From: Acidobacteriales bacterium 59-55 | GTDB lineage: Bacteria > Acidobacteriota > Terriglobia > Terriglobales > Acidobacteriaceae | Length of the DNA stretch: 64,000 bases | Assembly: GCA_001897435.1 (NCBI GenBank) | Contig: MKSV01000011.1 | Location: forward strand, 124,001-188,000 | Direction of reading: 5' to 3' | Part shown: positions 18,285 to 26,293 of the stretch, one piece after another | Numbering within the stretch: position 1 is the first letter of the stretch | Layout: each line of letters begins with the position of its first letter | Translations under genes and position numbers: made by a program | Notes under the pieces: model-generated | The model's database searches: none | What the model was told of the DNA's origin: nothing | The model's input: only the letters and a program-made list of their open reading frames with translations

Positions 18285-18389
18285 TTAGAAGAGGAAATAA
18301 AATGCACCGGCCGCGATCGCAACAATGGCGATGAGTGCCCCGATAACGTACAACAAGTAACTAAGCGGGTAGTCCTCGACAGCACTCAT
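18285..18389 (-). CDS. 34-residue single-helix membrane peptide, unknown function
   Basis: Reading leftward from ATG 18389 gives a 34-residue peptide. It starts MSAVEDYPLSY and continues as one hydrophobic helix rich in Leu, Ile, Val and Ala (about residues 11-34), ending TAA at 18285. CGAGGTGAAACT upstream is a strong ribosome site. It lies 18 bp after the YceI gene in the same direction, so it looks like the last gene of that operon. Small one-helix proteins of this size often stabilise membrane complexes; the partner is unknown. Confidence 0.6.
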   Translation of the reverse strand: MSAVEDYPLSYLLYVIGALIAIVAIAAGAFYFLF

Positions 18390-18407
18390 AGTTTCACCTC
18401 GTGGCTT

Positions 18408-18989
18408 TCAATGCGACATATTTGGAGATATCTGACCAACCAAGACAAGGTCGATCGAAACTTCTTTGGCGACACGGAACACGAACGTGCTTGGATCTTT
18501 CATACCCCATTGCACGTAAGGAATGATGAAGTGTGTCTTCGCAGTACATCGGCTCCCTTCAACATGAAGTTGCATTGGCACGCTCAACATGTGAGGAGAA
18601 CCATGCAGTGTGAGGATTCCCGAAACCTCAATTGTTGAATCGCCGGTTGGTGCAATACTGCCGACCATACGTTCGGGCCTAAAGGAAGCGACTGCAAACT
18701 GGGGAGCACCGAGAATGGTGCTGTTCATCCGTCGATCTCGTACAGCATTCCCGCTTGTACCGCTACCTGCCGCAACCTGGATGTCCCCCGAAATCTCGGA
18801 ACTCTCTGGATTGAAACTGACATTTCCACTAGATACGCGGAAAGTACCCCGCACTGTATGCAGGACATCTCCAAGGTTAAAGGCAACCTCACTCTTGTCG
18901 GGCGCAACCATAAATGTCCTGCGCTGTGCCGCGAGAGGAACACAAAGTAACGCCACAGATAGCAGTTGAATGTGTCTTCGCAGAGTCAA
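18408..18989 (-). CDS. YceI family periplasmic lipid-binding protein
   Basis: A 193-residue protein with a signal peptide (MTLRRHIQLLSVALLCVPLAAQ). The YceI fold is recognisable from FMVAPDKSEVAFNLGDVLHTVRGTFRV, a middle ISGDIQV strand and ILTLHGSPHMLSVPMQL. YceI proteins are lipocalin-like barrels that bind polyprenoid-type lipids in the periplasm. The start is TTG 18989, with AGGAGG just upstream. The gene follows the FAD oxidoreductase by 9 bp. Together with an isoprenoid-reductase-like enzyme this hints at a lipid or quinone substrate; that is inference. Confidence 0.82.
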   Translation of the reverse strand: MTLRRHIQLLSVALLCVPLAAQRRTFMVAPDKSEVAFNLGDVLHTVRGTFRVSSGNVSFNPESSEISGDIQVAAGSGTSGNAVRDRRMNSTILGAPQFAVASFRPERMVGSIAPTGDSTIEVSGILTLHGSPHMLSVPMQLHVEGSRCTAKTHFIIPYVQWGMKDPSTFVFRVAKEVSIDLVLVGQISPNMSH

Positions 18990-18998
18990 GCAAGCCTC

Positions 18999-20156
18999 CT
19001 AACGGCTGAGTAGCCGAAATCCAAGATTGAGCAAACCTGATCGGCCCCACACGGTCAGCGGAGTCGCGCTGACATGGATGGAAAGGATTCGTTGAAACAG
19101 CCGGGGGTCTCGCTGGAAGGTTGAGAAAGATCTTCTGCGTACCATTCCGAAACGCCCCATCAAGAGCATGGACTGCGACATAAAAGTGGGAACTCGTCGA
19201 ATTTGACGGTGAGCCTCTTCGTATAGGCTCAGATCTCCGCGCTTCAGCGCTTCACATAGCGCCACTGCCTGTACGAAGGAGAGTGCCAGGCCCTCACCTG
19301 CGATAGCATCGACGGAACCCGAAGCATCGCCCACCAGCGCCACTTTGCCAGTCGTAACCCGGTCGTAAACGTGTCCCGTCGTTAGTGCTCCTCTCTCCGA
19401 ACTTCCATGTTCAACCCCGCGGAGGTGGGCAGCCAATTCAGGAAACAGCGGGAGCGCGGCATCAACGGAACCAAGCCGATCCTTCGTCACAATCACAACG
19501 CAGATTTCGTCTTTGCCGACAGGGGTGACATAGGCCTGCCCTATCGATGACCAGTGAATCTCCATGAAGTCGCTCCATGGAAAAATCTTGTAATGCCGTC
19601 TCATTCCGATTCGACGGCTCAAGCGTTTCCCCGCCTGCAGACCAGACAATTTGCGAATACGGGAGTTGATCCCATCAGCCCCGACGATCCAACGAGAACG
19701 TATCTGTTCAGATCCCGCTTGCACCAAACCATCGTCTGCACTCAGAACCTGCGTTCCCCAACGAAACTGCACACCCAACACGGTAGCTCGACGATGCAAA
19801 AGATCATGGAGGAGAATGCGTCGTATCCCGTGACCGACGCCTTGCGGAAACGACGCCTCGACTGACTTGCCATTTTCAATAAAGCGTATCCCCCGGAAGA
19901 TGCCGGTTTCAACGCCTTCGAAGGTGATTCCCAATTTTGCTAAAGCAGCAATACTGTCCGGCATCATTCCCTCTCCGCACGCTTTGTCAATTGGCGGCTT
20001 GAAACAATCTGCAACGATTACCTCGAGTCCCTGTTGTCGAGCCGCAATCGCAGTCGCCAAACCAGCCGGTCCACCTCCGCAAATAAAAACATCCGTATCG
20101 TACATGGGCGCCTGTAAATTATTTGAATCGATCGCAGACGAGAGTCGAAGATTCAA
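18999..20156 (-). CDS. FAD-dependent oxidoreductase, geranylgeranyl-reductase-like
   Basis: A 385-residue flavoprotein. The dinucleotide fold DVFICGGGPAGLATAIAARQQGLEVIVAD lies near the N-terminus, followed by KACGEGMMPDSIAALAKLGI. The second motif IVGADGINSRIRKLSG and the third GKVALVGDASGSVDAIAGEGLALSF are typical of the geranylgeranyl reductase/PHBH superfamily. It probably reduces or hydroxylates a lipid-like substrate. The start is TTG 20156 with AGGAAGG upstream; ATG 20105 is the alternative. It sits 25 bp after the aminotransferase gene in the same operon. In some bacteria such enzymes accompany type III polyketide genes, but none is seen here. Confidence 0.78.
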   Translation of the reverse strand: MNLRLSSAIDSNNLQAPMYDTDVFICGGGPAGLATAIAARQQGLEVIVADCFKPPIDKACGEGMMPDSIAALAKLGITFEGVETGIFRGIRFIENGKSVEASFPQGVGHGIRRILLHDLLHRRATVLGVQFRWGTQVLSADDGLVQAGSEQIRSRWIVGADGINSRIRKLSGLQAGKRLSRRIGMRRHYKIFPWSDFMEIHWSSIGQAYVTPVGKDEICVVIVTKDRLGSVDAALPLFPELAAHLRGVEHGSSERGALTTGHVYDRVTTGKVALVGDASGSVDAIAGEGLALSFVQAVALCEALKRGDLSLYEEAHRQIRRVPTFMSQSMLLMGRFGMVRRRSFSTFQRDPRLFQRILSIHVSATPLTVWGRSGLLNLGFRLLSR

Positions 20157-20181
20157 TTAGCCTTCCTGTGCTAGTTCAAGA

Positions 20182-21573
20182 CTACGTAGAAACCGCGCAC
20201 CGACCGAGCTTAATTGCATCGGACCAAAAAGTTCCAGAGGAGTGCATCATCGCCACGACATCGTTGATCGACTTAATAAAATAGTCGATCTGCCGTTCCG
20301 AGATAATCAAGGGAGGAGCTACCTTGAGCACCATAAAGTTGTTTCCACAGATCTGGGTAAGAATGTTCTTGTCGTTGAACATCCTCATAACGATCATCTG
20401 TCCAAACATGGCGGGATTGATGGCCTTGAACGCTTCGAACGGTAGCCGCAGTGCAAGCGTGTGGGGAGCTTGAAACTCAATTCCGCAGAGCAAACCCTCG
20501 CCACGAATTTCTTTCACCATCTCGAAAGAAGCCAGCGCACGCCGTAGATTCTCACGCAACTCCAGGCCAATGCTTTGGGCTCGTTCAGCAAGACGCTCAT
20601 TTGCCAGTACGTCGAGCGTTGCAAGCGCGGCCCGCATTGCGAGGGTGTTCTCACTGAAGGTTGACGTATGTATGAAGGCTCGTCGCAGAGAATGATAGAC
20701 GGAATTGCAGATTTCATCCGTCATCAGCACCGCCGCGCACGGCACCAATCCTCCGCTCAATGCTTTAGCCATGACAATCATGTCCGGTTCGACACCGTAA
20801 TGATGTGCGGCAAGAAACTTGCCGGTGCGCCCCATTCCCGTCTGAACCTCGTCCAACACGAAGAGCGTGCCATGGCTTTGGCAAAGTCGCTCAACACCTT
20901 TCAGGTAGTCCGGAGGCGGGACAACAATACCCGCCTCTCCCTGGATAGGCTCAAGTACAACTGCAGCAACTTTCCGCGTCGCAATTGCTTTTTCTATTGC
21001 GGCGAGGTCTCCGAATGGTACCTCTGTTGTGCCGCTTAGCATCGGGCCGAAACCTTCACGCCAGAATTGATCCCCCATCAGCGAGAGCGCACCACAGGTC
21101 AGGCCATGAAAGGCTCCGGTTGCGTAAACGATCTCGGTTCGCTTTGTAAAAGCCCGCGAAAACTTGATGACGGCCTCGATTCCCTCACTTCCTGAGCTAC
21201 AAAAGAAGGCCTTCGAAACCTTGCCGCCGGCCCTCTTGCAGAGAGCTTCAGCCAGAGTCCCTGCGCTTTCGACGATGTTGCTTTGCAACATCGCCGGCCC
21301 TTCAGCTTGTAGTTCGTCTATCAGTTGCTGAACGATGTAGGGATGATTGTGTCCGGTGTTATGAACACAATATCCCGAGAGAAAATCGAGGATCGTTCGT
21401 CCCTCTGCCGTCTCAAGTTCTGCACCGGTACAGCGGGTATAGTGAAGGTTCATCTGGAGCAGATTGGCAAGCTTTGCCCACTCCGGGTTGACATGACGGG
21501 CATAGGATTCTTGTCCGTTAGGCGCGACCGCGTCGGCTTGGCGATTTAAGTGCTTAGGTGGCCTTGAATTCAT
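20182..21573 (-). CDS. Class III pyridoxal-phosphate aminotransferase
   Basis: A 463-residue enzyme of the acetylornithine/4-aminobutyrate transaminase class. Visible motifs are LDFLSGYCVHNTGHNHPYI, FFCSSGSEGIEAVIKF, VVLEPIQGEAGI, LFVLDEVQTGMGRTGKF (Asp for the PLP pyridine) and MAKALSGGLVPCAAV (PLP lysine). The start is ATG 21573, preceded by AAGGCGGA; an open frame to 21666 would run through a palindromic operator and is not used. Substrate not determined. It is the first gene of a four-gene operon (aminotransferase, FAD enzyme, YceI, small membrane peptide). Confidence 0.85.
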   Translation of the reverse strand: MNSRPPKHLNRQADAVAPNGQESYARHVNPEWAKLANLLQMNLHYTRCTGAELETAEGRTILDFLSGYCVHNTGHNHPYIVQQLIDELQAEGPAMLQSNIVESAGTLAEALCKRAGGKVSKAFFCSSGSEGIEAVIKFSRAFTKRTEIVYATGAFHGLTCGALSLMGDQFWREGFGPMLSGTTEVPFGDLAAIEKAIATRKVAAVVLEPIQGEAGIVVPPPDYLKGVERLCQSHGTLFVLDEVQTGMGRTGKFLAAHHYGVEPDMIVMAKALSGGLVPCAAVLMTDEICNSVYHSLRRAFIHTSTFSENTLAMRAALATLDVLANERLAERAQSIGLELRENLRRALASFEMVKEIRGEGLLCGIEFQAPHTLALRLPFEAFKAINPAMFGQMIVMRMFNDKNILTQICGNNFMVLKVAPPLIISERQIDYFIKSINDVVAMMHSSGTFWSDAIKLGRCAVST

Positions 21574-21612
21574 AATTCCGCCTTGTGATCGGCATAGAGC
21601 GCCAAGGTTACA

Positions 21613-21640
21613 ATTAAGTCTTAATACATTAAGACTTAAT
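21613..21640. promoter_or_regulatory. Double palindromic operator upstream of the aminotransferase operon
   Basis: ATTAAGTCTTAAT (21613-21625) is followed after two bases by its exact inverse complement ATTAAGACTTAAT (21628-21640). Each 13-mer is also palindromic around its central base. Two adjacent dimer sites in the aminotransferase promoter, next to a BlaI-family gene, suggest an operator for that repressor or a similar dimeric regulator. Confidence 0.6.
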
Positions 21641-21788
21641 CTGTCAATCTCTCTAAAGGCAATCATTTACTTGATCGAAAAGTGCCACAGTCTGCTCATA
21701 GGCAAGGGAAACTACCCGAATCGCTCAAGAAGTCTCCCGGAATTTTTCTGGGGCTTTGATGCTACCCTAGTCGAAACGAGGACATGGT

Positions 21789-22205
21789 GTGACGATGCCA
21801 AAGTCAAAGAAACCCCTACTTCCCACGCCAGCAGAGATGCGCTTACTCCATGCATTGTGGGCTCTCAGGGAAGCGACTGTCGAGCAGATCGTCAATACGT
21901 TCCCTCTATCGGAACGTCCAAACTATAAGACGACACATACATTATTACGGATCATGGAAACCAAAGGTTTCATTGAACACACAGTCAAGGGTAAGGTCTT
22001 CTCTTTTGTCCCAACCGTGAGCGAATCGGAGATCGCCAGGATGTCTGTGAACAGGCTTCTCAAACAAAGTTTCAGCGGATCCGCGAGGGGACTGCTCGTA
22101 AATCTTCTGGAGTCGGAGACGCTGCAGAGCAGCGACCTGAATGAGATAGAGGATCTCATTCGCAAGTATCGCAAGAGCAAAGAGGCAGAGGAGGCACCCC
22201 AATGA
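21789..22205 (+). CDS. BlaI/MecI/CopY family transcriptional repressor
   Basis: A 138-residue winged-helix repressor. Its N-terminal HTH reads TPAEMRLLHALWALREATVEQIVNTFP, then a wing segment NYKTTHTLLRIMETKGFIEHTVKGKVFSFVP, and a C-terminal dimer region. The start is GTG 21789, seven bases after GAGG; ATG 21795 is the near alternative. The stop overlaps the start of the M56 peptidase gene (ATGA), the usual BlaI-BlaR1 arrangement in which the peptidase inactivates the repressor. The target is unknown; a double palindrome stands about 150 bp upstream on the divergent operon side. Confidence 0.88.
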   Translation: MTMPKSKKPLLPTPAEMRLLHALWALREATVEQIVNTFPLSERPNYKTTHTLLRIMETKGFIEHTVKGKVFSFVPTVSESEIARMSVNRLLKQSFSGSARGLLVNLLESETLQSSDLNEIEDLIRKYRKSKEAEEAPQ

Positions 22206-23590
22206 ATCTCTTTGCAATGTCGCCCGGCGTTGCTGTCGCTTTTCTCTCTACCTTTTGCGGGTTTCTCCTCAAAGTCAGCGTTGCATACCTCTTTTGTTGG
22301 CTGCTCACTCGAATTGCCACCGCAGCTACCATACGTTTCGTAGTATGGCTTTCATACCTGACATTGACCGGCGCCTATTGGATCTACTGTGTCGCGCAAG
22401 TCTATTTCAACAGCATGGCATTCACCATTGGCATGACGGGATCGATGGCGTCTTCATCTGGACTGACATGGACGCTTTCAACGTCTGTTGCCCAAATCAT
22501 TGGCAGTCTCCTTAGCTCAATATTTCTCATCTACGCAGGTGCTCTTCTTGTGATAGTGTGCCTCGGAGGTTGGAAACGCATTCAGCTTGCTCGCGCTCTA
22601 AGCTACCGCACGGCTCCGCCAGAGAAACTTACAAGAACATTCGAGACCATCAAATCAGAGATGCGCGTATCCGATTGCGGCCTGTGGCTCCTTCCAGGAC
22701 TGACATCCCCGGCAACCTTAGGTTGGCTGAAGCCCGCCGTATACCTCCCCTTCGAATGCGGCGGCGAAGAACAACCCGGGCTGCACAGTGTTCTCCGACA
22801 CGAACTTTCTCATGTAAGGCGCAAAGACAGTTTCTGGGAATCTGTCTCGCGGTTCTGCCGCCTTCTGGTCATTTTTCATCCCTTTGTTCATAAAGCGTTT
22901 GCAAGACTTCGCTTTGAGCGGGAGTTGGCGTGCGACATGGTGGTCATCCGAACACACCCGGAGAAACGTCATCTATACGCGGATACTTTGGTGCATTTTG
23001 GTTGGAAGACCGCAGCGGCCGAACAGCGGGATTACATCGGTATCGGTTTTATTTCACAATCTGCCATCCTGAACGCTCGGGTGAAATCAATTCTAAAGGG
23101 GGAACGCACCTACTCCAGGTGGTCCCTTAGTGGACGCGCCTTGCTCAGTACTTGTGTTCTCTGGCTCTTCGCCGCAGCGGTTCCGGCCCTTTGGGTCGGC
23201 TTTAGCCTGACTGCAATTCCGCGATCCGTAGCAGCGGCGCCTGCCAATCTGCATCCCATCGCCCAAATTCGCCACCCTCACCGAATCAGCTTGATTTCAC
23301 GATTTACCCCACAAATAAAAAATACTGCAAATCTCGATAGGGATCCCCTGCTGGAACCATCACCTTCCATCTCCCATGCTGTTCAGTACCATATTCAGAA
23401 CGAAGACGAGCCAATGTCGAACCCGGCTCAAGAAGGCGGGGGATCTGGTGTCGAAACTGTCGAGAACTCTAACTCAAGTATCTCTCCACGTCGATCGAAT
23501 CTTCCTTCAGCAACCTCTGTTTTGACCGATACCGCCGTGCGACTAAGTCAGATGGGGATAGGACATGATCACGACCATGATCACGACTAA
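22202..23590 (+). CDS. M56 family (BlaR1-like) membrane metallopeptidase without a penicillin-binding domain
   Basis: A 462-residue membrane protein. Four hydrophobic segments flank a cytoplasmic zinc protease domain with HELSH (His200, Glu201, His204) and a downstream FERELACDMVVI that should supply the third ligand. After the last helix (about 305-340) there is only a low-complexity polar tail, not the beta-lactam-sensing transpeptidase domain of classical BlaR1. The protein ends GIGHDHDHDHD, an alternating His/Asp run that could bind divalent metal. It is translationally coupled to the BlaI gene. Confidence 0.85.
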   Translation: MNLFAMSPGVAVAFLSTFCGFLLKVSVAYLFCWLLTRIATAATIRFVVWLSYLTLTGAYWIYCVAQVYFNSMAFTIGMTGSMASSSGLTWTLSTSVAQIIGSLLSSIFLIYAGALLVIVCLGGWKRIQLARALSYRTAPPEKLTRTFETIKSEMRVSDCGLWLLPGLTSPATLGWLKPAVYLPFECGGEEQPGLHSVLRHELSHVRRKDSFWESVSRFCRLLVIFHPFVHKAFARLRFERELACDMVVIRTHPEKRHLYADTLVHFGWKTAAAEQRDYIGIGFISQSAILNARVKSILKGERTYSRWSLSGRALLSTCVLWLFAAAVPALWVGFSLTAIPRSVAAAPANLHPIAQIRHPHRISLISRFTPQIKNTANLDRDPLLEPSPSISHAVQYHIQNEDEPMSNPAQEGGGSGVETVENSNSSISPRRSNLPSATSVLTDTAVRLSQMGIGHDHDHDHD

Positions 23591-23811
23591 GCCTTAGGAG
23601 CATACGCAACTCCCCCACTAGGTCTAGGCGTGCGCCAACGTCGCATTCATCTACCAGGTGAGATTGATCTTCTTTAGGCGATTGCGAAAAAAGGGCGATA
23701 TCCATATCAGTGAGAGCACCCTACTACTCGCTTCCGGGCATACGCATCCCACTGTTCATCGTCTTTGCGTACCTACTGCTACTTCTTGAAGCATATCCGG
23801 GCTTTTGCTGA

Positions 23812-25278
23812 TTAGTGCAATTGACGCAGATATGCCACCAATGCTTCGAGGTCATCCTGCTTCAGATCGACAGGCATCATCCCGCCATTGATCATCTTGC
23901 TGTCGGGTGTACGCAGCAACGCGAGCAGTTGTGCGTCTGTATATTTCTGGCCAACGCCCGTCAGTGGACCCGCGGCTGCTGTTCCAATTCCTGCTTCTCC
24001 GTGACAGGAGTTGCATGATCCAGCTTGAAAGAGAGCCAGCCCCTTCACTACCTCGGGGGGCGCGGATGCTAGCGCGGCTGCTGGACTTCCCGCGGCCGCT
24101 TCCGGGACGAAGGGTTGCTGCATAAAAGCCTTCGCATCTTCTTCCTGCTTGTGCATCTGCTCCGCTACCCCGGGATCCTTGGCGTCATCCCGGTGGCTGG
24201 CCACCCCGAGAGAGACATAAACAACCAGGAATAGAAGGAACGCACCCACGACAATTGGACGACGCCAGGGGCGACGCTCAAGCCGTCGATCGAAGAAGGG
24301 GAGAGCGGCGAAGATTAGTGCGAGCACTGCTGGCAGAAGGATGCCGCCAATCAAAGACCAGTGGCCACTCAGGTATTTGAGCCACTGAAAAAATGGCAGG
24401 TAATACCATTCCGGACGCGGTAGAAAGTGCGTATCCGCGGGATTGGCCGCGGGGCCCAAATCCATTGGAGTCTTGAGTGCGATAGCGGCAAGAATACCAA
24501 TCAATACCACCGCAAAGACCGCATCCATGGCAACCTGGCGTGGATAAAATGGCACAGCTGGCAGCCTGGGGTGTATTGGGTCTTCCTCGATCGGGCCGGC
24601 AGCGCCTGCTTTGCGGAAGAAGAAGACATGCGCCGCAATAAAACTAATCAGCAAGCCCGGCAACACGAAGACATGCAGCACATAAAAGCGGGAGAGTGTT
24701 AATGTTCCCATCTGGTTACCGCCGCGTATCAACTGCTGCAAGGGTGGCCCAATCAATGGGACTTCTGCGATGAGGTTCGTTCCTACCGCGCTGGCGAAAT
24801 ATGCCTTCTCGTCCCAAGGCAGGAGGTACCCGGTGAAGGCCATGCCAAGCATCAAGGCCAGCAGGATGCATCCGGAAAGCCACAGCAATTCGCGGCGTCC
24901 CTTGTAGGAGCCATAGACGATGGTTTGCCCGATGTGCAGCACAAGCAGGATGATGATGCCACTCGACCCATACGCATGGATGCTGCGGATGAATGATCCT
25001 GAGGTGACCTCCTTCACGATGTAAGACACAACGGTGTGTGCGTGGTCTGCCGACGGCACATAGTACAAGGCGAGAAAGATTCCGGTAATGATCTGAGAGA
25101 CAAAGAGGAACAGCAGTCCGGAGCCAAAGATGTAGGCCCACCTGGCGCCACCCGGAATGGGCTCATCGAGCGTCTCGTGCAGAATGGAGTCTATGCCCGT
25201 GCGCCGGTCGAGCCAGACGTCCAGCCGGGTTACGACGTTGTCTTTGTCGGTGGGCTCAGATGTGGGTTGGTTCGTCAT
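23812..25278 (-). CDS. Cytochrome b (b and subunit IV parts) fused to a C-terminal cytochrome c domain
   Basis: A 488-residue fusion. The N-terminal cytochrome b part has ARWAYIFGSGLLFLFVSQIITGIFLALYY, the heme-ligand helices around RSIHAYGSSGIIILLVLHIGQ and YVLHVFVLPGLLISFIAAHVFF, and a PEWYYLPFFQWLKYLSG segment (PEWY loop of the quinol site). The C-terminal part carries a CNSCH heme c site (Cys422, Cys425, His426) with a distal Met in GGMMPVD. The start is ATG 25278 with GTGAGGCG upstream; longer readings to 25668 overlap the Rieske gene. It oxidises quinol together with the Rieske protein. Confidence 0.9.
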   Translation of the reverse strand: MTNQPTSEPTDKDNVVTRLDVWLDRRTGIDSILHETLDEPIPGGARWAYIFGSGLLFLFVSQIITGIFLALYYVPSADHAHTVVSYIVKEVTSGSFIRSIHAYGSSGIIILLVLHIGQTIVYGSYKGRRELLWLSGCILLALMLGMAFTGYLLPWDEKAYFASAVGTNLIAEVPLIGPPLQQLIRGGNQMGTLTLSRFYVLHVFVLPGLLISFIAAHVFFFRKAGAAGPIEEDPIHPRLPAVPFYPRQVAMDAVFAVVLIGILAAIALKTPMDLGPAANPADTHFLPRPEWYYLPFFQWLKYLSGHWSLIGGILLPAVLALIFAALPFFDRRLERRPWRRPIVVGAFLLFLVVYVSLGVASHRDDAKDPGVAEQMHKQEEDAKAFMQQPFVPEAAAGSPAAALASAPPEVVKGLALFQAGSCNSCHGEAGIGTAAAGPLTGVGQKYTDAQLLALLRTPDSKMINGGMMPVDLKQDDLEALVAYLRQLH

Positions 25279-25289
25279 CGATATACGCC

Positions 25290-25838
25290 TCACGCCATGG
25301 TTTCTTTGCTGGAAACTAATTGACGGAAATACTGGTAGCGCACCTTCAACACGCCATCCTCTACTTTGGCTTCCAACGAGTCCATCGAACGAGGAGGTGG
25401 GCCGGCGATGCGTTCCCCATCTGCGGTGAACAATCCTGCATGGCAGGGACAGATGAATTTGTTCTGATCGTCTACCCAGCGAACTGAGCATCCCAGGTGC
25501 GGACAGATGGGCGACAGGATACGAAACTGGCCAGCCCTGGATGGCAACACGTAGACTGCCGTCTGGGAGGAAGTGGTCTGCCAGGCATCGCGACGTTCCA
25601 GCATAATGGTCTTGGCGACTGGCGCGGTGATGGCCACAAAGTCCTGCACCGGACCTACCTCGGACCATGTGTTCGCTGCTGCCCTCCTGCGCAGCGGATA
25701 GGTCACGAAGCGCACGAGAGGAACAGCGAGCAGCGCACTCACTCCTGCTCCGCTCAATCCAAAAAGAGCAAGCAGGAAGGACCGCCGGTTCTTCGGTTCA
25801 ACCTTGACTCCTTCATTCGTCTGCGGTGTCAGTTCCAT
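25290..25838 (-). CDS. Rieske iron-sulfur protein of a bc-type complex
   Basis: A 182-residue protein. An N-terminal basic stretch with RRSFL and a hydrophobic helix (about 20-48) forms the anchor. The cluster boxes are CPHLGC (Cys112, His114) and CPCHAG (Cys130, His133), with Cys117 and Cys132 for the disulfide. It moves electrons from quinol to the cytochrome c part of the neighbouring fusion. AAGGAG lies upstream of ATG 25838. It ends 11 bp before the cytochrome b gene in the same direction. Confidence 0.92.
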   Translation of the reverse strand: MELTPQTNEGVKVEPKNRRSFLLALFGLSGAGVSALLAVPLVRFVTYPLRRRAAANTWSEVGPVQDFVAITAPVAKTIMLERRDAWQTTSSQTAVYVLPSRAGQFRILSPICPHLGCSVRWVDDQNKFICPCHAGLFTADGERIAGPPPRSMDSLEAKVEDGVLKVRYQYFRQLVSSKETMA

Positions 25839-25912
25839 CAAGCCCGCTCCTTTGTCTATTCGGTTCTGGGAAAGCTGTCCTGTGTGAATTCGGCTCGCGT
25901 TCGCGGATCTTC

Positions 25913-26239
25913 TTACTTCTTCTGCAACGAGTGAATATGTTCCACGAGATCGGTGATCTGTGCGTCCGTAAGTTTTCCCGTAAAAGCTGGCATCTTGTTC
26001 TTGCCGTTTTTGATGACGGCGACAAGGTCCGTATCCGACTGCTTTAAAACGTCGGGTGAGTCGAAGGGGTGAGCCTTCATGGCCTTACCGGCAGGCGTGT
26101 TGCCACTGCCATCAGCGGCATGACACATCTGGCATTTCGCCTTGTAGGTATCGGCTCCAGAGGTTTGAGCGAAGCTTGTGAGGCTCACAGAAAAGGCGAT
26201 CAGGGCAATAGCCCCGGTATGGGTAGTGTATTTCAGCAT
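25913..26239 (-). CDS. Small periplasmic cytochrome c (class I)
   Basis: A 108-residue protein with a signal peptide ending near FAQ. One heme site CQMCH (Cys36, Cys39, His40) is followed by a Met ligand in KMPAFTGKL and a C-terminal LVEHIHSL helix. It could ferry electrons from the bc complex to the decaheme cytochrome encoded upstream. It sits between the barrel gene and the Rieske gene on the same strand. Confidence 0.9.
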   Translation of the reverse strand: MLKYTTHTGAIALIAFSVSLTSFAQTSGADTYKAKCQMCHAADGSGNTPAGKAMKAHPFDSPDVLKQSDTDLVAVIKNGKNKMPAFTGKLTDAQITDLVEHIHSLQKK

Positions 26240-26293
26240 GGGTAGTACTCCTCTTGATGGAAGAAAGATAAAGATGACGGTCGTATGGGATAA

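Noticed and set aside
23710..23811. 33-codon GTG frame with a hydrophobic middle, ending where the cytochrome b gene ends
   Set aside because: No ribosome site at a proper distance and no operon context; not distinguishable from chance.
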